DNA from: Anastatus disparis
Taxonomy: Eukaryota > Arthropoda > Insecta > Hymenoptera > Eupelmidae
Direction: 5' to 3'
Length of the DNA stretch: 64,000 nucleotides
Assembly: GCA_017163975.1 (NCBI GenBank)
Contig: JAFFSR010000227.1
Span: 9,228,501 to 9,292,500 of the forward strand
The notes under the pieces are model-generated. The model did no database searches. It was not told where the DNA came from and saw only the letters and a program-made list of their open reading frames with translations. How positions within the stretch are numbered: the first letter of the stretch is position 1; every line of letters starts with the position of its first letter. A program made the position numbers and the translations under genes. Positions 52,090 to 64,000 of this stretch are shown piece by piece.

Positions 52090-52260
52090 CCCTGGTAGAA
52101 AATAAACCATTTTTTGGCCATTTTTGCTGGTTAACACATGTTAAAATGACACTTATCTAGAAATTCTGTACAAAGAGTTTCCAAAATTTCTAGATAAGTG
52201 CCATTTTAACATGCGTTGGACAACAAAAATGGCCAAAAAATGGTTTATTTTCTACCAGGG
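52090..52260. mobile_element. Foldback element with CCCTGGTAGAAAAT ends (171 bp)
   Basis: The two halves are near-perfect inverted repeats of about 78 bp, from CCCTGGTAGAAAATAAACC at the left to its exact complement at the right. They are separated by a loop of roughly 15 bases. The arms differ only around GCTGGTTAACACATG against GTTGTCCAACGCATG and a few single bases. TT lies on both flanks, consistent with, but not proof of, a 2-bp duplication. It shares its first 14 bases with the 18281-18804 element. It starts 218 bp after cryptic exon 2, so the nascent RNA would carry a long hairpin just past the second ratchet point. Confidence 0.9.
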
Positions 52261-53412
52261 TTCACTTCTTTTTATATGGGATTAACATTCAATGTTTACA
52301 GAAGATTAATTTGCGAAGCCAACACTTTCGAATAGTTTTACAATAAAATTTTTAGTATGAACTGTTATTCTCTTAGATTGATAAATCTACGTAAAAATAC
52401 GTAAGATTAATGATGAAAAAGACAAAGAAAACTGTCTGGCTCTACACTGAATTGTCGTGACTCGGCAAACTTATGGGCATTGAGGTTCCTATTGTTTTTT
52501 TTAATTCTTTTATTTTTTTTTTTTTTTTAACTTTTTCACTTCTTTATCATTAATTTTGCGCTTTTTATGGAAGAACTGAGATTTGTGACCTTAATGCGAC
52601 GTCGTTAAGAGATTATTTTAGCATTGTTTGGAAAGTTCGTAATTTAAAGCGCTAATTGCCGTTCAATTCTAATTACCACTTTAAATTGGGTTAGCAGAAG
52701 AACAAAATTTTTTTTTCGGACTCCTCGACAACGATTTTAATTAATTTGTTGAATATTCTTGCACCGTTTACCAAGTAGCATAATCGAGGATAATAGTATA
52801 AACAAATGGTAATTTTAAAAATTCAAGCGTTCATCATTAATAAAATTAGGAATAAACATACGGTACTAATTGAAAGAATAACCAATGATATTTCATGACG
52901 CTGCAAATTATATGAAAACTTTTTTAATTTTCTTGTCTCGCATACATCCTCGAAAAATACTAAAAGCCAGAGTTGAGTAGAAAAAAAAAGTATACGAACG
53001 GAAGAACCCGGGCTTTAAGCGAAAATTGCCAGCGACACGCTTGTATATATATGGTAACATAACAAGTGCTACACTTTTGTATATTTGTGAGCATTAGCGC
53101 TGAAACAATAATTTTCTGAAAACGTGCAGTCGTTGAGCTCGTATAAACTTATTTTGACTGTCACAAGCAGAATAAATTGCATTATATTTTTAACTACTTT
53201 TTCAAGAGGAACTCGCTCATATTTAATAAGGATGTTGTTCTAGTATATCTGATAATCTTTTTTAATCTAAACTTTTATATAAAGATAATTTTGCCTTTTT
53301 CGTAATATCAAATTTAGAATATGTAGTGTTAATTATTCAATAAATGAACATCAATCAATAGATGAATGATTTTAAATTTAGTCAATTTTTTATAAATTAA
53401 TAATTAATGAAT

Positions 53413-53617
53413 GTGAGAGGTCGTCAGTGGCTCAGTGGGTAGAGCGATGGATTCGTAATCTCGAGGTCCCGAGTTCGAATCCCGCTCTCGGCGGTCGAGT
53501 GATACAAGCACCTCTGTGCGTTATATGTGCTTTGTTACAAACACACTAAGAAACCTCCGTCGCTAATTAGCATCGTAATGATAGCTGAAATACAGCGACG
53601 TTAAATAAAATAAAAAT
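53413..53617 (+). mobile_element. tRNA-derived SINE, copy 4
   Basis: It starts GTGAGAGGTCGTCAGTGGCT, has the B box GAGTTCGAATCCC and the body CAAGCACCTCTGTGCGTTA, and ends AGCGACGTTAAATAAAATAA. This is the most complete match to the consensus implied by the four copies. A clear target-site duplication was not found. Confidence 0.92.
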
Positions 53618-56600
53618 ACATTTAGTTAGTTACAAGGAATATGTATTTGAGTATTGATTTTTTATCTCTGTTCTAACCATCTACGTAACAAAACTTCCAG
53701 GGTATTTTGTCTTTTGGAAAACGTCAATTATACTGATTGAAATCTTTCCATTTTTTTTTTCTCTAGCCTGTCTCAATTTATTTAACGAACAATCTGTATA
53801 CGTATAACCAAAGTGTAAACAATCGTACACACATATGTCAATTACGGGTACAAAAGCAATCATGTAAATTTCGTTTGAAACAGCCAGACTACAAGTCGCA
53901 GAGAGACGGAGAAAGAGAGCTCGTTGCAGTCGTCGATTAATAAAGGCTTTAGCGATCAATCATAAAGTACTACATGTACAAGTCCGTTGCCTATATACTT
54001 TTACCAATCGATCATCACGTATTCGTGCTTCTTCCTACGTTCACGCATATATGCGCATGTATATATACGTATACATTCATAATACACATAAGAGTGCAAG
54101 CGACGTTGAGGCGACACGTTATTACTTTCGCAAATTTGTGTTTTGAACGAGTATTTTAGATTAGTTTAAAACCTGGCAAGTTTAAAATCGATGAAGACAA
54201 GTTCGACAAAGTTTTTGATATTAATAGGTGCGAGGAAAATTTTTAATTGAACGTTAATTATTAATGTTTGGCGTAATTTAATAAAATGATGGATTTTCAT
54301 TAAAAAATCACCATAAAATTTAAGATAGTGAGGTTTCACTTGAAAGTGTTAATAAAATTTAAAATGTTGAATAATTGATTGAAGATAAAAGGTACACAAA
54401 AAATTTCTTCCTCATCAATAACCATCTTTTAAATGTTTTCACATTTAATATCATTGAAAAATAAAATTAGAATTTTAGTAAAATTTGCATAGTGGTTCTA
54501 ATATAGGATTAATATTTATCATAATAAAACTTAACTTTAAAAAAATCATTTCTTTTTGAACAGAACATAAAAAAAAGTAAATTTTGTATTTCAGCATAAT
54601 ATTTCACGTCTATTTTGCATTACACTTGAATATATTAAATCGTAGATTTGACAGGTTTCACGCCCATTCAATGCTTTGATCGAAAAGCTATTTGTCTCAA
54701 CCAAGCACACCTACTTCACTCTCTCAACTCACCTTCCGTACCACGCATAAAACTTTTCATACATACGCACACCTATTGATTTAGCCGTCATGTGTGCATG
54801 CGCGTTAAATATATTGACGTTAAATTTATGCAAACAATTTACCAAAACTATTTAACACCCTCACTTATACAAAAGCTCAAGTGTTGAAAACATCATGTTA
54901 ATTTATGTAACAGTCATAAGCTGAAAAGTTCGTGTAACACGCTGAAGGACGGAGCGACGCGCGTGTATGTGCAACGCTTTAACTGTGAAATTGCTACGCG
55001 TGTTATGCGCTATACTTTTGACTCTTTTTTTTTTTGGATCAAAGGCACACTCTTTGATGTCGTCGCGTATATGTACTTTCAGGTTATTTACGGAAAAACT
55101 CAATCTACGAAACTCGCTTTGCTCTCGATCGAAAGCTGATTTTGTAACTTTTGCAAAAATTACCTTACTCTCTGCTCGTATATATTTTGTGTTGAACTAA
55201 CACTCGTAGTCTATGCTGGAACGACGTGAGTTTGTCCAACAGTTTGAAATTTCTGTATTTACTATTGGATTTTTGAAGCATTCTAGTGGAATGAGATGGA
55301 AATCATATTAAAATATTGACAGTGTAAAAATTTTTTGTTGTAATTTCCGTTAAAATAAAATGTTTTATAACAAATTGACTTAGAAACAAATCAGGAAATT
55401 TTGTTTTTAGTTTAAAATTTGCATTATAAATAAAAAAGAAAATTAGTGAAAACGCTATTATTTGCTAATACTAATTCAGATAAATGTATTTAGTTACAAG
55501 TTTTTAAAGATTGTCTCTTTTCTAAACGTTTAAAGTAAATGGAGAAAAAAGCACGCTTGAAAAAAGCGATTTTGATTTATATCTTAAAAAGATTACTTTT
55601 TCTTGTAAGATTACGATATTCTACCTAGAGGCAATCCGTAGAGTTCTTCATATATTTAAGTCCGAGGTATGATTTCGTGACATCTTGATAAAAAACTTTT
55701 GAAAATATTCATGTTACCCATTGTTAGCAATGTACTAGCATATCATCGTCTCAATCATTTGCTTACGTTAAGTACATTTCTATGTACTAAGCAGCTTTGT
55801 ATAATATCAATAAAACAATTTCTGTAAGTGTATAAAAAACATTAAAAAATATGGTCTAACTTAATAGAGATTTGGAAATTGAAATTTTAACTCAAAAGTT
55901 ATTTTTTTGGTATTTCTTTTCATGACATATGATTAAGCTGTAAATCATCCTTGCGCATATGTATTTTATTTACAGATGATGATTCAACTTTTTTCACTCA
56001 ATCTCAGTCAAAAGTTTAAATTTTTATCATTCAAAACATCTTAATTAACAAAATACATTGAAATCGAAAAACTGTTTAAGAAAATAGAAAAAATCAATAA
56101 TAAAGTGTCATCATTTTGACATCCTCGTACAATCTTAAGTAGCTGATCGCCTAGTGATGGAAAAGCTAACGGATATTAACTCTCTCCGTCCAATATCTCA
56201 AACTTTATTTCTCTTCTCTCGTACAATCCTCATAGACATAATAGATGGGCCACTAATTGTTGACGTTTCATTGTTCTAAACTATTTTATTTTACCAGTAC
56301 TTCTCAAAATTTTCGTTTCTTCAAGACAGAAAAATAGAATCGAATCTTGTCTTTAGCAGACTTTCACAGACAGACGAAAAGAACAATACCAAAATGGAAA
56401 GACCGAGATTGAATTTATCGTACAAGAGAAAGGGGTGAAACTAAACTGCTATCCGAGGATATCATTCTGTTAGTGGCAGATTGTTCGCGCAAAACAATTG
56501 CCTTGAAAATTTTTCAACAGAAGAATTTTCTCTTCGTTTTAACTGTTTTTATAGATAATTAAGATAACTTCTTTAAAATTTTACGACTTTCTTTCGGTAA

Positions 56601-59600
56601 AGTGCTTTATCGTTCAATAATTTATCCGACAAATAAATGGTAGAATAAAAATTCCTAAGCTATGATCTAGATTTAACTTAAATAACCAGTTCAATAATGC
56701 CAGGTCTAATTTGTTTATTATACGCATTTCAGCATCTTTTGTTTGTTATTTGAGAAATTCTTGGAAAAACATATCCACGAGCGCTTAAAGTTTTCTTCTT
56801 CGAGTTTATATCGAGATGCACACTATGCAATTTATGTATATATCGCGGAAGTATGCTGCACAACCCACAAAGTCGTTAAAGCGTATATCTTTTACTCTCT
56901 CTCTCTCTTCGTGTGCCCGTTTACTACATAAGAGTTAGGTAGACGAAAATCGATTCTACGATTTTCGCTATTCTGCAAGAGAAAGAATAAGAGTGAGAGA
57001 GAAAAGGAAGAAGAAGAAGAAGTTGAGGATAGAAGATAAACTATATGTTTGTTGGCTTCTCTACCCTATATATGCGTTAGCTGTAGCTAAGCTAAGCTTT
57101 AAGCTGTTTTGCGCCTTTTATGGGTATCCGACGAAAATTTATGAGTACTTTTCGTGAATCTTTAGTATTTGCTATTTGCCTTGCCTGCGCTTGGCTTCGT
57201 TGATTTTTAAGCGACACAGCTCTATCATGCCGAAAAGAAAAAGCGATAAGAAGGTCATTTTTAGGCAAATATTCGCATCGCTTGCTTTTGGAATTTTGTT
57301 AGAGAGGAAAACTGGGACGCGTTTATCGTTGTTTGGAGTACATTTCAAATTCATTGAACGCTTTCTCGGGTACAGCGGGCTCTGCAGTTTTGACTAAACT
57401 TTTATAAGATTCTTCAAATTTCATAAATAAGCAAATAGATAAATTACTAGAATGCACGGTAGTTTCATAAATACAGTATCTATAAAAAGAAGATTTCTAT
57501 TATTGAATGTATGTTCAATTCAATATAGTTAACATGAAAACTTTTTAAGAACTCATATGATTCTAATATACTTATTTTATAGCAAACTATACAAAACTAT
57601 TCCTCACATTGCAAATTTAATACATTGAGCAACGCATATAATCAGTTCTACATTTAAATCTTATTTGTATAACTTACTTATGTAAGCACATAGTAACAGA
57701 CATAGAATCACCGACACCTTAATCCATTCGTCTTTGAAATTAATCAACGGCAGTTACATTGATTAAACTGTCATATGCACATACCAGCCTCAAGTTTACT
57801 ATAATCATGACAATAATTAATATACGGCTGGACAAGTCTTTTAAACTATACAGTTGTCGTGTATAGCAAAACTATGCTCATGGAAAATGTAACACGATAC
57901 GTTTTAGGGTTTTCTCTTAGGAGATTGTCATCAAAGAGACGTTGCGAGGCAACTCCCAATTAGCAAGTATTTTAACTATTGCGATAAGATGCGTACTGAT
58001 GGTCCGAAGAAACATGAGAAAGGGGATTCGTTTGCTTTTAGTGCACCTTTATTAGGACGTTGGGATTTCTCGAAAGTATATTTCTCGACACGTGCGCGTG
58101 TTATTTGTAATTGCTTGGGGGGGTATGCATCGATTACAATGCTAGTAACTATTTTCAATCTTTTTTTGAGCAACGGTAAATTATTGTGTTTGTTAATATT
58201 CATTTTTTTAAATGACTTCGATTGTCGATGAAAGGATTAAACGTTATTTTTTCTAAACATTATTATTTACGGCTATGTTCCTTTATTATACATGGAAAAG
58301 ATTTTGTACATAAATAATTTTTCCTTGTTAGGATTTACATTAGGATTATCTCGACCATAACTCTGAGCATAAATAGGTAGCCAAAAAGAAAAAAAAAAGA
58401 AGGGAAAAGTACTTGTATACAACATTCAGCGACTATATCTTAAAGATAAGCGCTTCCGACATATGTAACCATTACCGAATGTTATCAAACAAACATTCAC
58501 AACTTATTACAGTAAATAGTTAAAGAGAAAAAAAAAGAGAAGAGGGAAAAGAGTCCCTTAGAACTTATGGTGGCTTTGATATCTAAACAAGTTATCTGCC
58601 TCTTGCGCATGGGTTTGTAAATCACAAATTTACAAATTACAAATCACGACATACGTTTATACGCGCACGTAGAAAAAAGGAAGAAAGAAAAGAATAAAAA
58701 GTTCCAGAGTTGAAAAAAAAAAGAAAGAAGTTGTGACTGACATAATTGCGATGCATGAAACCTGATTACTGCACGGGTAAAAGATTATCTTTAACATCAT
58801 TAGCGGCTTTACTTAATGGCTTTTATCTTCTTAGGTCGTTGGCTCTTTTTTTCTCTCTCTTTTAGTCTTTTACTTACTTTATTTATGAGATACAGTATAA
58901 AGTATCTCTGCGAGCTAAGCTGAAAGGGTACAACCTTTACCCCTTTTAGTGGATTGTTCAGAAAATGTATTATGAGCTGAGAAAAAAATCAATATCGATT
59001 ATCCATAAATTTAAATGATTTAATTAAAAATTTTTTACATACGCAACTTTATAGTATTTCAATAAAACAATACAAAGTAAACCTTATTTTTTTATTAAAA
59101 AGAAAAAATTTTTTTAAGAAATTCATTTTATTTGCAAATCTTCTACTCTTATTTATCCCCATTTCTTTCACTACCAAAGCTGTAATAAACACAATAAAAT
59201 TGAATTTTTATTCGGTATTCATGTCTACTTTAAAAGCACGAAGGCAATATTATCGCAATAATTCTTAAGCAAAGCGAGGCAAGAAAATTTGTAAAAGACA
59301 GATCTATGAATTGACTTATCCAGTTCTTGCACTACTGAATAATTCACTTGCATCCCCCTAGCATAGTATATATAGAAGTTTAAAGCCAAAGCTTGCAAGA
59401 GCAGCTCTACCTCTCTCTCACACATAATAAGAACGAATTACCCCGAACATATAGCGTGGGAATTTGTGCCAACACTGGCTGCAGTTATCCGAGATTCATA
59501 CGTTCTATACACATACACAAATACACACACCCCAAACCCATGGGCTTAAACGAGCGGTTTATTACAGCCGCGAATCGGATTTTAGCACGAGTAACAACCC

Positions 59601-60364
59601 CAAAAATAAAATAAAAAAAACAACGGACAAGGTAAAAACCAAAAAAAAAAAAAAAACTAGAAAACGAATATTCTCTATCCTCTTTGCAGACAGATAAATG
59701 AGCATCGAAAAACGATATCAGAGTAAGGCCGATATTTGTCTAGAAAACCAAAAGCTTAGTCAATATTAATGTTTTTACAGTAACACAGACTTAAAAGCGA
59801 AATATTATTTGCAGCACCATGTGCACCGTCGCCGCCGACGCTCGCGCTTATATACCACCCGCAGGTTTTAATAATGAATGTACTGGCTGTGTATTTTTTA
59901 ATATACAAGCTTTCGAGATAGTGTTTGAGAATCCTTTTTTTTACGAGCCTTGACTTTTTTTTCAAACATAATCTTAATAAATCATACTTTATCGGTGCGG
60001 ATTAAAGGACTAAGAATCGAAAGTTCTCTTTGCAAAAATTGAAAAATACTTTCTTTTGTTATTTATTAGGTACGCATTGTATTCGTTCCATCTTTTAAAA
60101 ATTAATAAACGAAATTTGAATAGTTAATTTAAAGAGCATACGTTTAATGTCTTTTATAATTTATTCAAGAGATTAGTAATTAAAGGATAAAAATTGGACG
60201 TTCTTTTGATTCATCTGAAAATTCAAAAAGCGAAAGTTAGAAGAGTTAAATGCGTCGCATAAGGGGACCGTTAAGCACTGGCGGGAATCGAATTACAGCA
60301 GAGCCGACTTCTCTTGCACAAATTGAATTAGTAGTTGATGAAACCATGGGTGGTTGGATATAGC

Positions 60365-60386
60365 AGAGAGAGAGAGAGAGAGAGAG
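60365..60386. repeat. (GA)n microsatellite in a purine-rich stretch
   Basis: Ten or more GA units are followed by GAGAAGGAAAAGGAAGAGGG, forming a purine-rich run to about 60417. The overlapping Arg/Glu-rich + frame and the proline/leucine-rich minus frame are compositional. Confidence 0.85.
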
Positions 60387-61732
60387 CCAGAGAGAAGGAA
60401 AAGGAAGAGGGTAAAAGACGACATGACTGGAAGCTGGAAATGGATTTGGCACATCTAAAAGAGGAGGAGGAGGAGGACAAAACTCGCCTATTTCAACGGC
60501 TATATCACCCATCGGCCAAATTTGACCATCTGCTACCACGAGCTACAAAGAGTAAGAGGGAGAGAGAAAGAGAAAGGAGTTAGTATGAAGACGGCTAAAA
60601 TTTGAGCTTGTAGTCCTCTCTCCGCCTGATTTGAATACATCCCAACTGTGCATAACAGCCAACTTTTGACTCCCTCTATCTCCTCTTCGTTTATACATTA
60701 ATTAAAACTCCTGCTGCTATCTAAAGGTCCTGCAGAAAACACCAGTGTATATACGCGATGAATGACTGATCTTCGATGCGCACTAATATATAGATTCATG
60801 AAATTGCGTCATTGCTACGTGTTACCACAAAGATGCATATCAGTGACAGCCAACTGTGCTTTTCTAAATTAGTTGTGCCTCGTGCAAATTTTCCACTGCC
60901 ATTTTAAGTGAATTTGCTTGTTTCAATTTTATATGCATACCACGACATGGAATTTTGGTTTAATCTGATGAATGAGTGATAGCAAATTTTTTACGAATTT
61001 AAACTGGTGGCTATGAAGTATAACAATTGCAATATTTTACCTCAGTAAATGTAATATTAAATCGAACTTCTAATTTAATTAGTTGAAAATGACAAATAAA
61101 CCAAATATACATTTCTAACAATATATTTATTTTCCATGATAAATTTTACTATGATAAAAACTAATTATTGAAGCTAATTCAATGACAGTATACAAAATAG
61201 CTTTGTAGACAAGTACATGTTAGAATAGGGAATTAAAATTTTGATGCGCTTTTTCTTTGTGATCATAATTTTCCTTTCCTTAAACAAAATGCACTTTTGT
61301 TTAGTATAAAATTGCTTAGCGCTCGTTTTCCGTAGCGGCAGCATCAGATAAAGTGAAGCGAATTTTCAGAAAATAGAAGAAGAGAACGAAGCGCGCGCAA
61401 CAGGTTGTTGACTTTCTGAGAGCTCTTGGCTCTCGTTCTCTTTCTCTCTCTCTTTCTCTCTACAGCCATATATTTCAGATAGCGTCACGCTCTCTGTCGG
61501 TCAAAATACACGCTATGATAATACAAGCTCTTCAAGCTTCTTCTTCTTTTTTTTCTCTTTTTCTCTTCTCTTTAGATTTCCTATCACTTTTGCTTATTTA
61601 AAAAGGAAAAAGAAAAGAAAAAAAAAGGCAAGAGAAAAGAATCGATAGTATTTGATGATATTCGCACGTGAGGAGGAGGGTAATGATCGTCATAATTATC
61701 CCATCTTCTGTCGAGGTCGTGACAAAGACCTT

Positions 61733-61754
61733 CTCTTCTTCTTCTTCTTCTTCT
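61733..61754. repeat. (CTT)n trinucleotide repeat
   Basis: About seven CTT units in tandem. The Ser-rich + frame and the Glu-rich minus frame across them are artefacts. Confidence 0.85.
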
Positions 61755-63083
61755 CCTTCATTCGTGCACACGCGCGTGACGTCGTATCGATACAGACGAG
61801 TTAATTTCATCTCGATACTTGAAAGAGACTCTTGCTATGAGAAAGAAATATATATATATATACACACACTTTTATATATAGGAACTGATGAGCAAACGAA
61901 GTAAAGGAAGAAAGAAAAGAATAAAGGGCCCTTGTCGCACGAAAAGAAAGATAAACCGAAGAGAATGAAAGGAATCGTGCGGCTGAGCTAATCGTCTACC
62001 AAGTTTTCTCGGAATACTGCTGAAACCAAGTTGGAATTCTTTTGCTAATCGCTTCTCTTTTCTTATTGTCCCCTCCTGAATCACCTCGTTTTCTTTACCC
62101 ATTTTATAAGTGATTCTATTCTCTTTTCTTGTGTTACTCTTTGGGCTTCTTTTTTTTTTTGCTTTATCTTCATTAATTTTGTTTCGTTCGAATGATACAA
62201 GAGGCGGCTCACGTGTAACCTGATTCGCTGGCAATTATCTTTGGTAATGGATTGATGAGGATTATTTCCTCCGACAATCTGTATCTCTCTCGGAGGTTTA
62301 GGGTACTATGAAGACTTGGATTTTTTTATTGTAGGAACTTTATAATCAGAAGCTCATTAAGGCCTGTAATTATGTGTGCCGCTATATTAATTTAATAGCT
62401 ATTTCATCTATTTCTTTCAACTTTTTCCAAAGAAATATTCAATAAATAACTTGGTATATTCAATTGGTTCGAGGAGTACAGTTTTATGCAACTCTTACAG
62501 TAAAACTTTCTTCCTCTCTTGAATTGTCCAGGAAGTCAATGTTAAAGAAGAAACAAGCGGATGTGTCTAACCGTATAGTCTACATCTGCGAATATAATTC
62601 CCCTTCATCCTTTTCTCATATTGTATACTTCCTTCCCTTCGACTTTGCTTACGTACACACGTGTGTGCGTTGACATTTTTTTTCTTCTTTTTCAAGCACA
62701 CCCTTTGCAGTGTCGACAAATTTGTACGTGTGTACCTTAGTTCCCCTATTCGTCTTCTACCGTCTCTTCTTCTTCTTTTTTTATTCCTTTAATCTTGTCT
62801 GTCGCCTGTAGAAAGAGAGTATGGAGGAGTGGTTTTTAAAAGTCTTATGTTTGTATGTATGTATATATATCGACGAGAGAAGTTGAAAAAAAAAAATCAT
62901 GACCTTGTGTTTGTATCAACGATGTTCGCTCAAGTTGTACCGAGATTCTGTATAGCGTCAAGTGGGCTTCTTCTCTTCTTGTTATAAAGTCGTCTTTCTC
63001 TCAACAGAGACCATATACTTTTGTGACACTGACTCTTCTGGCGTTTTCTTGTTTTTTTTTTTTTTTTTTTGGTTTAATTGCAG

Positions 63084-63094
63084 ACTGTGAATAC
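63084..63094 (+). other. Candidate 11-nt microexon (doubtful)
   Basis: A run of more than 20 T, then GGTTTAATTGCAG, ends at 63083. ACTGTGAATAC follows, then the strong donor GTAAGT at 63095. The geometry fits a microexon or decoy. Spliced straight to the receptor exon it would read AGA CTG TGA, a stop, so it cannot continue that frame. A poison exon or chance are both possible. Confidence 0.2.
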
Positions 63095-64000
63095 GTAAGT
63101 TTGTCAACTTTTAACCGAGAGACTTGGGTTTTTGAGGAAATTTCGTGAGAGCTTCTGGAAATTATGATTTTAACAAGATGAAAGATGTTACAATGTCAAG
63201 GATTTCGTGAAAAATTAAAGCAAAATATTTAATTTAATTTATAATTTTTGAACTTAGTAGATTTTATACTAGAGTGCCCTTTTTTGTTCTAAATCGTAAA
63301 AACAAGTTTTATGAGCTGTAAATTAAAATATAAAAAATTTTTTTCTTCCATTTTCACAAAATGCACTTACGTATAAAACATGAATTCCTCTAAGCTTCGG
63401 TATCGTCATAAACTAGCTATTTTTCGTTTTTTTCTGTATAGCAATCATCCTTTTAACAAACTACACTACTGTACACCCCTTTAGTTTAACATTCTTACAT
63501 ACCTTTCCCATTTATTCACGTTGGTCTGATACTCCTTTTAAAATGTGGCATTTTCTAACGAGGAAAGTTCTTCTTGGATTCATTCACGAACTAGTTTTTT
63601 TTTTCTCTCTTTGCGTTTATTCTACGCTCATTCTTTTAAAGAATCCACTCGTTTTACTCTTTAATAGTTAAGTTTAATAGTTTAACTAATTGTAAGTAAA
63701 CTTACCACTAGACTTAAACGCATTCCAATACTCCTAAGCTTCTTCTTTTTTTCCTCTCTTTTTGTGTATACTTCGTAAGAAATGCGTATATACACACACT
63801 TTTCTCTCTCACTGGTACACATAAGTTCAGTTTCTCTGTAACTTAGCGTTCGAGCTTTTCTAGTGTGGAATATTGAAATCGATTATATGGTAAAGAGCAA
63901 ATACGATTGCGGACAAAGATTCAGAGACGGGGAGTTTCTTGACTTTTCAATTGATTGTGCGGCTTGATCGAAGATGCTTTTAGAATTGAAATTATTGGTT

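Larger units (their letters stand above)
51872..64000 (+). other. Third segment of the giant intron (open at window end)
   Basis: Over 12 kb follow the second ratchet point without a supported receptor exon. The segment contains the foldback element at 52090-52260, a SINE at 53413-53617, (GA)n and (CTT)n tracts, and a possible microexon at 63084-63094. Patches near 57880-58130, 60240-60660 and 61320-62000 are more GC-rich and have open frames on one or both strands. None shows a domain I recognise. Confidence 0.5.

Noticed and set aside
56728..56931. Acceptor-like GCATTTCAG followed by a 66-codon open frame in receptor phase
   Set aside because: The translation does not match the family's loop 2 or TM4, and no donor follows before the stop.
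57989..58231. 80-codon frame with less biased composition
   Set aside because: No homologue recognised, an equally long frame lies opposite it, and no splice or start context supports it.
61872..62234. 120-codon minus-strand frame
   Set aside because: It is a low-complexity basic protein with no recognised motif, on the opposite strand to the CTT repeat region and with no splice signals supporting it.

Overview
The window is AT-rich, intron-dominated animal DNA, most likely from an insect. It has almost no coding sequence, many A/T homopolymers and (TA)n tracts, tRNA-derived SINEs, and CTAAT-type branch sites close to short pyrimidine tracts. A hymenopteran is plausible, but no marker here proves it. 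I see no bacterial operons, rRNA, genuine tRNA genes, CRISPR arrays or viral genes.

Only one coding exon can be defended: 4728-4806 on the + strand, 79 nt. It encodes the third transmembrane helix of a Methuselah-like family B GPCR. It is flanked by a good acceptor and a poor donor (CAG|GTTAAT). Positions 1-4727 are intron upstream of it. Everything from 4807 to the window end appears to be one intron of more than 59 kb, because no following exon of the receptor is visible.

The main find is in that intron. At 29838/29839 and 51822/51823 a strong 3' splice site is joined directly to a strong 5' splice site (TTTTTGTTTCAG|GTGAG). These are hallmarks of recursive splicing (ratchet points), on the same strand as the exon and about 25 kb and 22 kb apart. 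Each is followed, after 50 or 49 nt, by a second strong donor (ATT|GTAAGTA). That is the layout of a short cryptic recursive-splice exon. Both sites share a TAATCGA branch region at the same distance from the AG. In the reading phase of the receptor exon, keeping either cryptic exon gives AGG TGA, an immediate stop. The intron therefore looks built to be removed in at least three steps.

The remaining intron holds repeats. There are four full copies and one fragment of a tRNA-derived SINE (5536, 31875, 37587 reverse, 53413), and two related elements ending in CCCTGGTAGAAAAT (18281-18804, and a near-perfect foldback at 52090-52260 just after the second ratchet point). There is a TTAA-bounded MITE-like element (35728-35941), a 142-bp tandem duplication next to an 82-bp one (20884-21660), a perfect 24-bp hairpin (12444-12496), and several microsatellites. 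Short open frames elsewhere are low-complexity (Lys-rich, Phe/Leu/Ser-rich, or Ile-Tyr from TA repeats), and I do not consider them genes.
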